Counted from the first letter of the stretch, positions 9,991 through 30,373 are shown. The stretch: DNA of 64,000 nucleotides from Hormiphora californensis (GCA_020137815.1 CM035362.1:150605-214604), one strand, 5' to 3'. Notes: a model not told the origin generated them from the sequence alone. Numbers and translations: made by a program.

Positions 9991-11699
9991 TACCGGCCTT
10001 TATACCTGATGGGTGTATCCCTGCCTCCCTTGCCAATCTCTCTAACTCATTCATCTCATCCCTGGCCGCCATAACACCTTTATGAGGGTCAGTGTTGAAA
10101 TGTGCCTTCCAGATTGCCTCTGCGTTGAACTATGTAACACAGTGGTGGTTAGATAGTGGTGGTCAGAGAATAGATCGAGGATTACCTCGATCAAAAACAA
10201 GATTGTTTTCATTTCAGACTGTCATTTAATATCGATTTTGAAGGACTTTGTTCACTTACAAAGTTTTTAAACAAGAACATTGCATATCCCCAGGTATCAA
10301 ACTCCTCCCATTGCGAGTATTTCAGGTCAGGCCTTATCAGGATAGTCCACAAGTCGTGCACATAGAGGGCTATTGAATAGGCTACAAATGAGACAAGTCC
10401 AGCGTAGGTACCTGAAGGAATGGGAACATTTGTTGGTTACTTTCTTACTGTTGTTTTGAGATTTCAAGGTTGTCCTCGACAGTCATTCGTAATAATACAA
10501 AACAAAAACCAGGGAGTGAAATCCTACCATATTTGATGGTCCGAAAGGCCAGCATTCCCTTCTGTTTCTGTACAATACTGGCAATAAGCCCAGAATAAGA
10601 CCCCGCAGCCCCCATAGCAAACCACTCCCTCCCCCGGGTCAGTTCCCTACAAACACCGTACACACAGAGGGCTCCAAATCCCATCCGCTCCCCATGACAC
10701 AGTCCTGAGAAGAGTGGGGTTATAGTGGAGACCAGTTCAAACAAGTACTCAAACCATCACTGAGGTTCTGAGAACTGGATATTTGACTGTTACTGTGACA
10801 GTGATGATCGATCACTGTCAAAATCTCACCAGCAGGTTCAGGCCTGGTTCCCGGCGGGAGACGGTGCTGCGCGCGGTGTTGGCAGGACCGCATAAAATAT
10901 CCCACGTAGCGCCATGTCCCTCACACCGCACACCCCGCGCGTTACGTCAAACACTGCTGGATTCTCCAAACTTGTGTGACATGCTGTGTCACACAGCATG
11001 TGGGTCGATTCCTGGAAATCGCTGTCCCATCCTAAAGCCTAATTCTCCCAGAACTGTACGTGATTTTTCATCGTACGTGTTTTTAGCCCTTCGTATAGAT
11101 CTTTCATGATCGCTTATCCTTAATTCTAACAGCCGAAGAAAATAAAATAAATGTTGATATGGATTATATCACCTCTCGTTAGTACGTAGCGGTACTATGT
11201 AAATATCATTTGCATCGCTATAACAGCTAACCTACCTTTATAAAGAAAGACCGCTTTTGGAAGATTCTTAATCCGTGTATAAGCCAGTGCAGTCCCGCAA
11301 AGTACAGTTACATGACCCCAGTGTATGACAGGGAAGAAGAGGGAGTAATGTTTGAGGATTCGACCAACATGTTCTGATTTGCCGTCCCCTCTGGAACAGA
11401 GTCTTCTACCTTCTAGGTAGCCGGCCGTGCATACACCTGAGAGATGGGGCATGAGGTTTCGTATAGGTATGAAATCTCACAATACTCATACACAGGAGAA
11501 GACTTTTAGTATGAATACTGGTATACTGGTACTAAATCTTGTTTTGTTCAAACCGGGGCGCGGGGAAGGAGGGTCGAGCAAGGCAAACTAAATCAACAAA
11601 GGTTGCATATCGCTCACCTGTTGTTACGAAAAGCCGTACTAAGTTGAATCGAGAGAGCCGTGTAAAGGCTTTAGTTTGCTGGTAAACTGTTATTGACAT
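9887..11699 (-). CDS. Multi-pass membrane protein, possibly mitochondrial, family not recognised
   Basis: Five exons with consistent phases: 11699-11618, 11436-11236, 10704-10528, 10411-10260 and 10129-9887 (284 aa if the last exon reads to its stop). The N-terminus MSITVYQQTKAFTRLSRFNL is basic and amphipathic, like a mitochondrial presequence. At least four hydrophobic stretches follow: HYSLFFPVIHWGHVTVLCGT, an MGFGALCVYG segment, a GSYSGLIASI segment and TYAGLVSFVAYSIALYV. A soluble acidic C-terminus follows (ARDEMNELERLAREAGIHPS). The last about 40 residues (from about 10005) run into the 3' end of the adjacent LINE, whose ATT tail reads as NNNNN. A potential CAG|GTATAAA donor at 10006 could avoid this. 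The gene lies 235 bp downstream of the BRCA1-like stop on the same strand. Confidence 0.75.
11545..11592. repeat. Short dispersed repeat (CCGGGGCGCGGGG-AGGGTCGAGCAAGGCAA)
   Basis: A roughly 45-bp block beginning TTGTTCAAACCGGGGCGCGG and ending GGAGGGTCGAGCAAGGCAA recurs at about 19815-19858. Partial copies are at 8447-8466 (GGGTCAAGCAAGGCAG) and 38195-38215 (opposite orientation). The palindrome at 45606-45651 contains the same CTTGCTCGA core. Confidence 0.6.
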
Positions 11700-11933
11700 A
11701 ATCCCCCCTGGGAAGATAAATAATGTTAGTTTAGTTAGAAAAACACAATTAAAACAAATGAACTGATTTCTGTAAAACTACTGTGTGATTGGTGTTGAAT
11801 TAAAAATAACTTTATATTATTTACAACAGGAAATAAAAAAATAAGGGTCACTAAGGGAAATTGGTTTTCACGATTCCATCTCTCTTTCCCATTTGTTCAT
11901 TGTTCATTGTTCATTTGTCTCTCATTCAAGTGA

Positions 11934-20429
<8,496 letters not shown>

Positions 20430-20584
20430 TTGGGAAGGTAACAGTATCTCATCATTTGAATTAAGGGGAGGTGGTCCTTCAGAGTTCAGAAATCAGAACT
20501 GTTTTGTTGGGGTCGTATAAAAACACAGAATCGGTTCAAGTAAAGAAACGAACAATAAAAGAAAAGTAAAGGAGGAAGTTACTA

Positions 20585-21205
20585 CAGTCGGACCCCGATT
20601 TAGTGGCATCCTCGGGGGAAAACAATCCTGCCACTAAATCGGGGTGAGCCATATGTGTCCCATAAAAACCTATTTTATGCCCAAAATGCTATACTAAGAG
20701 TTAAGACTAAAGACACCTCTAACTGTTATATGCAATATTCATGTATTCATGACATGATCATTTCTGATTAGAAATAGAAAACTATAAAATAAATTTTTCA
20801 AAAAATTGCGAAAAATTTTCTAAGTTATACCAGCCCGTCCGATTTGTGTTTCGAATCGGTGCAGCTTCCTGGATGTCCTGTCTAATTAGCGGGTTCGAAC
20901 CGATACGTGATACCATGCCGAATCGGGGCACCCTAAGCGGGTGAGGAAGTATCAAAATTTCAAAATACCTTTTTCTCTCAAAATTTATGGGGAGCACCGA
21001 TCAAAGCATTGACAATCGTAATTAGCAGCAGGACATGCGATAAGCACCGATTCGAAACACGATTCGGAAGTGGCTGGTATTCCTTTGAAAAATTTTCAAA
21101 AAAATTTCCAAAAAAATTTCACAAAAAAATTTTTTGGGGGAAAAAAATCCTGCCACTAAATCGGGGTGCCACTAAATCGGGGGCCACTAAATCGGGGTCC
21201 GACTG
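20585..21205. mobile_element. TA-flanked terminal-inverted-repeat element (pogo/Tigger-like MITE), 621 bp
   Basis: It begins CAGTCGGACCCCGATTTAGT and ends with the reverse complement ACTAAATCGGGGTCCGACTG, flanked by TA on both sides. The interior has no long ORF and contains further copies of CCACTAAATCGGGG. CAG-starting TIRs with a TA target duplication fit Tc1-mariner/pogo-type elements; it is non-autonomous. It sits just upstream of the BRCA1-like first exon. Confidence 0.8.
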
Positions 21206-21487
21206 TACAAATTTACAAAATATATACACAAAAACTTGAACTTTTCTGATTGAGAATGTTGATCCTCTCGAATATCTGGTAGAGAATCAGTAGCACTAAC
21301 CGATAACCCCAAACAAAACCTAACCCGACCCTAAAAACAGCACTAACCCGTCTCGACCGCCAAAATCGATGAATTGTTAGCAATGGAAGGCACCCATATT
21401 TTAACTTTGCCCGGGTCCGACTGTATTGTTGATTAAAAAACCTCATGTTGTGTTTTAGAAATCTCAATAGTTTTGCAGTTGGTACCA

Positions 21488-21976
21488 TCAATACATCTGC
21501 TGTACGATCATGGCTTGTTGAGTTCCGTCCTCCGCAGTTACGTATACCACCGATTGGAGTAGTGCACCGCCCGCTCTATTCATATCATAAGCCATTTTCA
21601 CATTGATAGAGAGCAGTACCACTAATGCAACAGACAGGAGGATAGCCGGGATCAAAATGAAAGCTATAAAAACCCATTCGACATATAAAAGCGCTATAAG
21701 TACGACCACGTAGCCTATGACCAACAGGAACTGCAGAACGGCTCCCACAAGAGCAATAATTGACATGATGAGTTGACCCTTAGCGGATAATTTCTTGCAC
21801 TGCACGACAATCATTGCAATACAGAGTCCACCAGTTATCAGCGAGAGAAGAGCGAAGAAGGCAAAGATGTAACCTAAGTACCCTACACTAATGACCACTA
21901 ATGCCACCATCAGAAGTACCTCCATTCCCAGTGAAACTGAACAAAGGGTTATCCCCACTTTTCTCTTCGTCTCCAT
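21488..21976 (-). CDS. Four-TM protein, tandem family member 1
   Basis: Intronless, 162 aa. METKRKVGITLCSVSLGMEV starts the first of four hydrophobic segments (about residues 8-32, 36-59, 68-100 and 104-127). A short cytosolic tail VVYVTAEDGTQQAMIVQQMY follows. Its arrangement resembles small tetraspan families (MARVEL, MS4A-like), but no diagnostic motif allows a name. ATG context is GCCATGG. A TATATAATAC element about 50 bp upstream (about 22022-22031) is shared by the paralogues. It is the most divergent copy in TM1-TM2 and TM3-TM4. Confidence 0.88.
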   Translation of the reverse strand: METKRKVGITLCSVSLGMEVLLMVALVVISVGYLGYIFAFFALLSLITGGLCIAMIVVQCKKLSAKGQLIMSIIALVGAVLQFLLVIGYVVVLIALLYVEWVFIAFILIPAILLSVALVVLLSINVKMAYDMNRAGGALLQSVVYVTAEDGTQQAMIVQQMY

Positions 21977-22550
21977 GGCCTAGATAGTTGAGTGATGGTA
22001 ATTAGGATTCATTTTACACGGTATTATATATGTAATTGGGTATATGATAGGGGCAAATCAGTGTTGAAGTATGAGAGAATTAGAGCAGAAGTTTGGAAAA
22101 GAAATTATATAGCTTTTCATGACATGAAAGCATCTGCGTCGTTTGAAACGGGGTGCCCACTGCCCGATATATCGGGATGGAATACTAATACTATTAATTT
22201 CCTATATCAGGGGGAGTTTATCCTCCCGGTAAATTGGGGTGCCCGGTATATCGAGGTCCGACTGTTCTATCAAAGAAACGAAATATATAAAATAATTCAA
22301 GCTAAGTAAGTTCCAAACTACAAATAACACAAAAACTTCAACTTTTCTGATTCAGAATATTGATATTATATATCTTTATCGAGTATACAGTATGTACTAA
22401 ATTCATACATTAGTACAAGATACTAACATAGTAACATAAACACGTCATGAACTAACTGCAATACAAATACTTATAAATTGTTTCTGTTTTTCTTCCAGTT
22501 CTGCTGTTTTTAATAAAAGAAATTGTAATGGGTAGTATGGAAGATCTAAC

Positions 22551-23063
22551 TTAGGCCGCATAATTTTGACCGCCAGTTATGTTGGTTCCGTCCTCCGCAG
22601 TTACGTATACCACCGATTGAAGTGGTACACCGCCTGCTCTATTAATATCATTAGCAATTTTGACAATATTAGAGATCATTACCACTACTGCAATAGAGAG
22701 GATGGTAACGGGGGCCAGAATGAAAATTAGAATAACATAGCGAATTCCATCAGAATCCGAAGATGAAGATGGTGCGGTATATACGATTATGAGATAGATA
22801 GCAATGGGCACGATGAACTGCAGAACGGCTCCCACAAGAGCAATAACTGACATGATGAGTTGAAGTCTAGCGGATAAATTCATGCACTGCACGACAATCA
22901 TTGCAATACAGAGTCCACCAATTATTAGCGGGAGAGGGGTAAAGAAGGAGAAATAGGATTCTTCCAACCCTATAACGACCCCTACAGCTGCCCCTACCAG
23001 AAGCACCTCTATTCCAAGCGAAACTGAACAAAGCGTTATCCCCACTTTCCTCTTCGTCTCCAT
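22551..23063 (-). CDS. Four-TM protein, tandem family member 2 (altered C-terminus)
   Basis: 170 aa; same METKRKVGITLCSVSLG start, four hydrophobic segments and the PLQSVVYVTAEDGT tail as its neighbours. After AEDGT it reads NITGGQNYAA instead of QQAMIVQQMY. Comparison with the next copy shows that about 39 bp encoding the usual end are missing between two GTT triplets, so the protein reads into former 3' UTR. It has an extended TM3-TM4 loop (SSSSDSDG). TATATAATAC lies at about 23106-23116. Confidence 0.87.
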   Translation of the reverse strand: METKRKVGITLCSVSLGIEVLLVGAAVGVVIGLEESYFSFFTPLPLIIGGLCIAMIVVQCMNLSARLQLIMSVIALVGAVLQFIVPIAIYLIIVYTAPSSSSDSDGIRYVILIFILAPVTILSIAVVVMISNIVKIANDINRAGGVPLQSVVYVTAEDGTNITGGQNYAA

Positions 23064-23572
23064 GGCCTAGATTGGTATAAGATTGGTATAAGATTCATTT
23101 TGTACGGTATTATATAATAGCCAGCGTTAAAATCTGGGTTAGGGCTGGGGTTTGGGTTGGGGCTAGGCCTTCATATTTCCTACCTGATAAAGTTTTAATT
23201 AGCTAAAACGGTTGAGTGGTTTGGCGGTTAGAGCTATTTCGGGGTCCGACTGTACTACATATTAAAGAAACGAATTATATAAACTAATTTAAGTCAAGTA
23301 ATATACTAACTACAAATAACACAAAAAATTCAACTTTTCTGATTCAGAATGGTCATATTATATCTTAATCCAGTATGTACTAAATTCATACATTAGTACA
23401 TGATACTAACATAGTTACATAAACACGTCATGTCGTAATTGCAATACAAATACTTATAATTGTTTTTGTTTTTACTATAGTTTTGCTGTTTTTAATAAAC
23501 GAAGTTGTAATAGGTAGTATGGAAGATCTAACTTAGGCCGCACTTTTGACCGCCAGTTTATGTTGGTTACCA

Positions 23573-24079
23573 TTAATTCATCTGCTGTACGACCATTGCT
23601 TGTTGAGTTCCGTCCTCCGCAGTTACGTATACCACCGATTGATTTGGTGCACCGCCTGCTCTATTCATATCATGAGCCATTTTGACATTGACAGAGAGCA
23701 GTACCACTACTGCAACAGCAAGAATCATAACCGGGATCAAACTGAAAATTAGAACAATAAAGCGAATTCCATCGGTATCCGAGGATGGTCCGGTATATAT
23801 GATTATGAGAAAGATAGCGATGGGCACGATGAACTGCAGAACGGCTCCCACAAGAGCAATAACTGACATGATGAGTTGAAGTCTAGCGGATAAATTCTTG
23901 CACTGTACGACAATCATTGCAATACAGAGTCCACCAATTATCAGCGGGAGAGGGGTAAAGTAGGAGAAATCGTCTTCTTCCCACCCTATAACGATCCCTA
24001 TAGCTGCCCCTACCAGAAGCACCTCTATTCCCAGTGAAACTGAACAAAGGGTTATCCCCACTTTTCTCTTCGTCTCCAT
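23573..24079 (-). CDS. Four-TM protein, tandem family member 3
   Basis: 168 aa, intronless. METKRKVGITLCSVSLGIEV, four hydrophobic segments and a VVYVTAEDGTQQAMVVQQMN tail. Its upstream region (TATAATACCGTGCAAAATGA to GGCC-ATGG) is nearly identical to those of the other copies, so promoter and coding region were duplicated together. Closest to member 2 in TM1-TM3. The large number of matching third positions points to recent duplication or gene conversion. Confidence 0.88.
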   Translation of the reverse strand: METKRKVGITLCSVSLGIEVLLVGAAIGIVIGWEEDDFSYFTPLPLIIGGLCIAMIVVQCKNLSARLQLIMSVIALVGAVLQFIVPIAIFLIIIYTGPSSDTDGIRFIVLIFSLIPVMILAVAVVVLLSVNVKMAHDMNRAGGAPNQSVVYVTAEDGTQQAMVVQQMN

Positions 24080-24712
24080 GGCCTAGATAGTTGAGTGATG
24101 GTAATTAAGATTCATTTTGCACGGTATTATATGATAGCCAGCGTTAAAATCTGGGTGTTTCGTGAGTGCTGACAAACGGTTTTTTAGGGTTGGGGCTAAA
24201 GTAGGGTTATGATTAGGGCTGGGGTTTGGGTTGGGGTTAGGCCTTGACATTTCCTACCAGATAAACTTTGAATTAGCTAAAACGGTTGAGTGGTTTGGCG
24301 GTTAGAGCCATTTTAGTGAATCGACTTTTTTGGAAGTGTGCACCAGTAAACAGGCCACCAAACACCCAGATCGTAACGGCGCCCTTATATAATGGGGTAT
24401 AAAGTGCGATTTTTAATAAAGCGAACCGCTTGCGCGCAAATCAGAGCATTTCACGTGCATCACATGCACACGTCACGTCCTGGTTCGCTTTCTTAAAAAT
24501 CGGACTAGGGGGAGTTTATCCTCCCGGTAAATTGGGGTGCCCGGTAAATCGGGGTCCGACTGTACTATTAAAGAAACGAAATATATACAAAATAATTCAA
24601 GTTAAGTAAGTTCCAAACTACAAATAACACAAAAACTTCAACTTTTCTGATTCAGAATGGTGATATCATATATCTTTATCGAGTATGCACTCAACATACT
24701 CATACATTTGTA

Positions 24713-24869
24713 CAGTCGGACCCCGATTTAGTGGCACCCCGATTTAGGGACAGGATTTTTTCCCCCCGATATACGAAAATTAACATTATTTGAACCCGAT
24801 TTAGTGGACACCCCGATTTAGTGGACAAGAGTCTTTCCCCGAGGGTGCCGTTAAATCGGGGTCCGACTG
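24713..24869. mobile_element. Short TA-flanked CAGTCGGACCCCG element, 157 bp
   Basis: Starts CAGTCGGACCCCGATTTAGT, ends TTAAATCGGGGTCCGACTG, with TA on each side. It is a minimal MITE of the family at 20585-21205. Single ends of the family lie at about 21413-21427, 22241-22266, 23236-23259, 24520-24563 and 56945-56975. Confidence 0.85.
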
Positions 24870-25209
24870 TAAATGATACTAACATAGTTTTTTCAGTTCT
24901 GCTGTTTTTTAATAAAAGAAGTTGTTATAATGGGTACATAGTATGAAAGATCCAATTTTATTGTTACCATTAATTCATAAATCTCAATAGTTTTACAGAT
25001 CATGATAATGTACTACATTAACCGTAGTATTATGCACTATGCTGCAGGGACATCACACACACATCACCCACACACATGATATTGATCAAGCCTGAACAAC
25101 AGGTTATTGAATCAATCGACCGTTCAACGGTACGAGGTGCCAACACTGATTTCGTGCAGTTGATCCGAGGATCACGAATTCAATTAATTGAGTTTTACAG
25201 ATGGTACCA

Positions 25210-25692
25210 TTAATACATCTGCTGTACGATCATGGCTTGTTGAGTTCCGTCCTCCGCAGTTACGTATACCACCGATTGAAGTGGTGCACCGCCTGCTCTA
25301 TTCATATCATGAGCCATTTTCACATTGACAGATAGCAGTACCAATACTGCAACAGAGAGGATCATAACCGGGATCAGAATGAAAAGTATAATAATATAAC
25401 CAACTGCATCGGAATCCGAGGATGATCCGGAATAAGAGATTATAAGTAAGATGGCCACCGGCATAAGGAACTGCAAAACGGCTACCACAAGAGCAATAAT
25501 TGACATGATGAGTTGACCCTTAGGGGAAAGATTCTTGCACTGTACGACAATCATTGCAATACAGAGTCCACCAACTATCAGCGGGAGAGGGACAAAGTAG
25601 AAATACAAGAATACTACGAACCCTAGCAGAATCACCTCTATTCCAAGTGAAACTGAACAAAGCGTTATCCCCACTTTTCTCTTCGTCTCCAT
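25210..25692 (-). CDS. Four-TM protein, tandem family member 4
   Basis: 160 aa, intronless. METKRKVGITLCSVSLGIEV, four hydrophobic segments (the first is shortened: LLGFVVFLYFYFVPLPLIVG) and a VVYVTAEDGTQQAMIVQQMY tail. The upstream block (GCCATGG, TAGATAGTTGAGTGATGG on the plus strand, then TATATA near 25738) matches members 1 and 3. It is the first transcribed member of the array, about 0.65 kb from the end of the sulfatase-like gene. Confidence 0.88.
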   Translation of the reverse strand: METKRKVGITLCSVSLGIEVILLGFVVFLYFYFVPLPLIVGGLCIAMIVVQCKNLSPKGQLIMSIIALVVAVLQFLMPVAILLIISYSGSSSDSDAVGYIIILFILIPVMILSVAVLVLLSVNVKMAHDMNRAGGAPLQSVVYVTAEDGTQQAMIVQQMY

Positions 25693-25744
25693 GGCCTAGA
25701 TAGTTGAGTGATGGTAATTAGGATTCATTTTGCAGGGTATTATA

Positions 25745-26335
25745 TACTGGGGTCATTAACAGTAGGAGCTTAAGTAGTGGAGAAACGGTTTTCAAAAATG
25801 GTGCGCTTTTGAACCGTTTTTGAAAAGCGTTCCTCCACTGCAAGCTGTCAGGCCAATACTCTGACAGATTGTAAGCGGCCTGATAAGGGGCAGTTAGCTA
25901 TGTGACCCATTTCCATGTATCCGTCTAGTAAATCAGGTTTTCGGTACAGGGTCATACTGTCATTTGTAGTTTACGACACATTTAAAAAGCATAGTTTATG
26001 TAATACATCATTAAAAGTTGAACATGGTAAAAATGTTGCAAAAGTATATAAATGACTGAAAACTAGAAAATATATCTCAACATTATATTCTGTACATGCA
26101 ATAAGTTTAATTTTCTCACAAATCGAGTAAAGTCTGGTCAATTGTTTTGTTCAGTCTAGCTTGGCAACTGGTCTGAATTCTGAATTCTGATTCCACACGA
26201 AGTGCGAACCTACAACTTACAACTACCAAAGTTGCAGTTATGAACGTTTAACCACACACTTCTTCACACACACACACACACACCTTCACACACCAAGATT
26301 CAAGACTGCTCTCCAAATTGTAACACACATTATGT
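25745..26335. other. Intergenic stretch with a foldback and CA repeat
   Basis: TGGAGAAACGGTTTTCAAAA ... TTTTGAAAAGCGTTCCTCCA (about 25778-25840) is a hairpin. A CTGTCAGGCCAATACTCTGA motif follows and recurs near 56675-56755. A short CA microsatellite lies at 26266-26283. No gene is seen. Confidence 0.5.
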
Positions 26336-26338
26336 CTC

Positions 26339-28283
26339 TCAACTCCATGGACTCTCTAAAAGTTGACTCTGTTCCTCCTCCTCCTTCATTGGTGGTTGAT
26401 ACCCGTACCTGCGTCTTACTACCCTCCTGTAACCATGGTAACCGGTAAACCCTACCACGCATACCACACCAACTACCATAAAGACCATCCCGTAGAGAGG
26501 TATCAGCTTCCTGTCAGTGTCAACTGGTTCGTAGTGGAATTTACCGAAATCAGCCGGTGGAATGTTTGTTTGCTGTTTTGATGAAAGAGCAGCTGGTTGG
26601 TTGCTGGGAACTGCGAAGAGCATTTGAAGGCTATCCAATACCCCTCCCTTGTGGGGGACACTATCTGGAGAACACTCGCAGTTCTCTCTCCCACAACACA
26701 CAAGCGCTGATTCACTCTCACTGTAATCAGCCACAGATCGTAACACACCTGACCTGTTGTAATACCTGTTAAATGCAATCAGGCATTCCTCGTATAACCG
26801 GAGTTTAAAGTAGTTGTAAGTTAGGTTATTGAACTCAGCTTTATCACCAAGGAGATCGAATGCGAGGGGGTACTGGATGTTCCACTTCCCCTAGGTCGGG
26901 AGAGGTAACATTGTTACACCCCTTCACGCCACTTGTTCTCCAGTATACTTTGTCAGTTGAACTTCCGGATCGCTGTTATCCTTGTTGTACCATCACCAAA
27001 AAATGCGAGAGAGTCTCGTGTGGAGGAATGGGTGAAATTACGTTTTTCTGAAGACCAATCTTCGCTGATGCTCCGGCCATCAAAAAGTCGGTCAGAAGGT
27101 AGGGTGAGATTGGCTAGTGTTGCAATTGTGGGCAGAATGTCCAGTACAGACGTTAAGTCGATCTGTCGTGGTTTTAGGGTCCACTACGCCAGGGTAGACA
27201 ATTCCAAAGGGTACCCGTACTCCACCCTCCCAGGTTGTACCAGCCGTTGGGGCGGTTCCTTTGTAGTTTGTTGGCTGCCACAACCCCAGGAAGGGACCCA
27301 CGTTCCCGGATCGGTCGCACATACTTGCTATTGGGCCTCGCTTGGAAGAAAACATTCTGACGGTGGTGTACTCTAGTCCGTGTGAAACAAGAAGGTCCTC
27401 CGTTTTACCAACAAGAGAATCCAAATCACCGAGAACCATCTCATGGGTTGGAATCGCATCGCTAATCTTGGGGAGGTTAACCGCAAACGGGGAGACAATA
27501 AGGAAGAAGGGTTGTTTTGCCATGAATGCATCACCCACAAACCTCCTGATTTTCCTCATCACCGCATCGTTAGTAAAGTTGGCAAATCGTGCCGGTTGTT
27601 GCACGACAACATCATTCTCAAACAGCGGCAGACCCCGATCTTTGTTGCATACCGAGTCTTTTGAGGGTGTATCAGCAATGACACACCCGTCATCACGAGT
27701 ATAGGGCGCACCGTAGAAGTAGTCGAACCCCCGGTTAGTAGGCAGATACCCTTCAGTATGCCCTAAATCCCAGACACCGAAATACCCCGTGGTGTATCCA
27801 GCCTGTTTAAGGTAATCTGCTATGGTCAGTTCTGTTAGAGGTAACCCTGCAATACTGTACCCTCCAAACCACTTTGTAACACCCGTCCAAGGAGCTGCAC
27901 GGCCTGTCAGTAAAGCAGCCATGCTCGCACTAGGATTAGTTCCAGAGAGATAGAAATCCTTGTAGTTCAAGTCCTCGTTCAATAAGATCATCGATATTGA
28001 GGGTTGCTGTGGTGTATGGGTTATTAGCCCCGATATCTCCATACCCAACACCATGACCCAGCGTGATGATAATATTGGGAGGGATTGCAGCGAGATAGGC
28101 TGGGAGGATGGAGAGGACCAGGAGAATAGGGTAATGGCATGTTGCTAGAAATATACAGAGGTTAATATAATACAGCGATGGTAGTGATAGAAAGGTGGCA
28201 GCGGCTAAACTGCCCAAAACGACACAGAAGAAAAACAATCTAAGAGCAAATATAGTGCTATGTAAACCTGCATAAAACAACAT
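26339..28283 (-). pseudogene. Arylsulfatase-like protein without catalytic residues; four single-base frameshifts
   Basis: Sulfatase fold landmarks appear in order on the minus strand: PNIIITLGHGVGYGDIG (about 28050), FYLSGTNPSASMAALLTGR, TGYFGVWDLGHTEGYLPTNR, GFDYFYGAP, GTTWEGGVRVPFGIVYPG, LPSDRLFDGRSI, then a Cys-rich end, one TM helix (MVFMVVGVVCVVGFTG) and an RRVVRRR-containing tail. Active-site positions are changed: the formylglycine C-x-P-x-R is P-S-A-S-M, the D-D metal pair is H-G, D-N-G is K-R-G, and the later H and K positions are R and A. The frame shifts by one extra base at about 27954-27956, 27153-27154, 26957-26958 and 26866-26870. Either a decaying gene, or a membrane pseudo-sulfatase with sequence errors. 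The N-terminus (M at 28283, 12 bp after the HINT1 stop) is uncertain. Confidence 0.8.
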
Positions 28284-28297
28284 GACAAGAATATAAT

Positions 28298-28936
<639 letters not shown>

Positions 28937-28989
28937 GGCTCTGAAAAGAGGGACTACCGTTGAACAACGATTCAACAGGTGACGCGTCA

Positions 28990-30373
28990 GCACCACTGCC
29001 ATCCACTGGGCGCTATGGGTAGCGGTATGTTTGAACAAGACAACTGATTTATTTATGGATTAATTTAATACGTCATTCCAATGCTTCCAGGAAGAAGACT
29101 TTATGGCGGTGAAGCATTGGTGTACGCGAGGAGTTTCCAGTTAATTCCAAAAGTGGAGACCGAAGTTCTGATATTCTGAGATTTGCCCAAAAAAGCATGT
29201 TAAGTCGGATATTTTGAAATTTTCACCAGCTTTTCACACTTGGATTTGTTTTGTACGCCTAGAAGTACGACAAAAAGTAATAAATACCACGCGGTTGGGG
29301 TGACAACTTTTAAAAAATGCGACTTCAAGTTTTCAGGGCGCGATTATAATCTGGGTGCCTTGCAGCGTGTTTACAGGTGCGCGCTACCAAAAGAGTACAC
29401 TTAGACCGACTTTTTTCAAACGGCTATAGCCACGCAACCACATGGCCAATCTGAGTAAACTAAACGGTAACTGATAGAGAATCGATAGCCCTAACCGATA
29501 ACCCTAAACCAAACCCTAACCAGACCCTAACGGATAGCCCTAACCCGTCGCGTGCGCTAAAACTACGAATTGTTAGCAATGAAAGGTACCCATATTTTAA
29601 CGTTTTCCAAGTTTTGACTCCATATTTTTTATCTGAAAATGAAAAGGTCCAAACAAATTGCGTTGCAATAAAATGTAACGCGCGGTAGTTTTCAATATAA
29701 GCGAAGCATTGTGGCGCGCAAGAAAATCTAGTAGAAAATCGAAACTTTCTTGAACAAAATAAAAAAGATCCGATGCCTTCAATAGGGATCCTTGAAAAGC
29801 GCTGCCTTATCCCGCGCTGCGCGTGGCGCAGAACAGGGATAAGGAGGGAACACCGCGCATGTACAGGATCCTGTCCCAAGTCATTTTGACCATGTTCCGG
29901 AGGTCCTACAATCACCAAATTTTGGGAATTGGTAGCATTTGACATGAATTTGATGACTCTTTTTTCAATTTTGGAAATCGATCACTTTTGCACGCGCAAA
30001 TGTAGAGCCGCGCACACTATTTAATATTGCTAACGCGCATGTGTTAAAGTGAGCCGCGCACCAATTTCAAATGATTCTGGAAAAAATATCATTCGATTTC
30101 CACTGGTTCGACCCAAATCCAATATGGCCGACTCTCAGTTAGCGAAAACCCAAAGAAAATTGCTATGAGTTGGTTTGAATAGAGTACTTACTTCCTTCCG
30201 TGTTATGTACTTCATGAGGGCAAAGATAAAATTGCCTTACCTAATAAGGATATGCTCCAATCCGTTATTATTTAGCTTAATCATTCAAACTTTTCAACAC
30301 TACTTTAAACAAATTAATTTGAGCAGGAAGATGAATCCGATGTAACAGCCCCGAAGGGCAGAAAAACGAAACG
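28990..30373. other. Intergenic region with dispersed repeats
   Basis: CAATTCGTAG-type GAATTGTTAGCAATGRAAGG, then TACCCATATTTTAAC (about 29565-29605), recurs at about 21360-21410 and 37100-37130. A CGCTGCCTTATCCCGCGCT block (29800-29820) recurs at 54560-54580. The TTGAGCAGGAAG ... CGAAGGGCAGAAAAACGAAA segment just before 30380 may be the 5' part of the ORF1 element. No host gene is visible. Confidence 0.45.

Noticed and set aside
20885-20905. tRNA T-arm (GGGTTCGAACC)
   Set aside because: No acceptor, D or anticodon arms could be assembled around it; it lies inside a TIR element.
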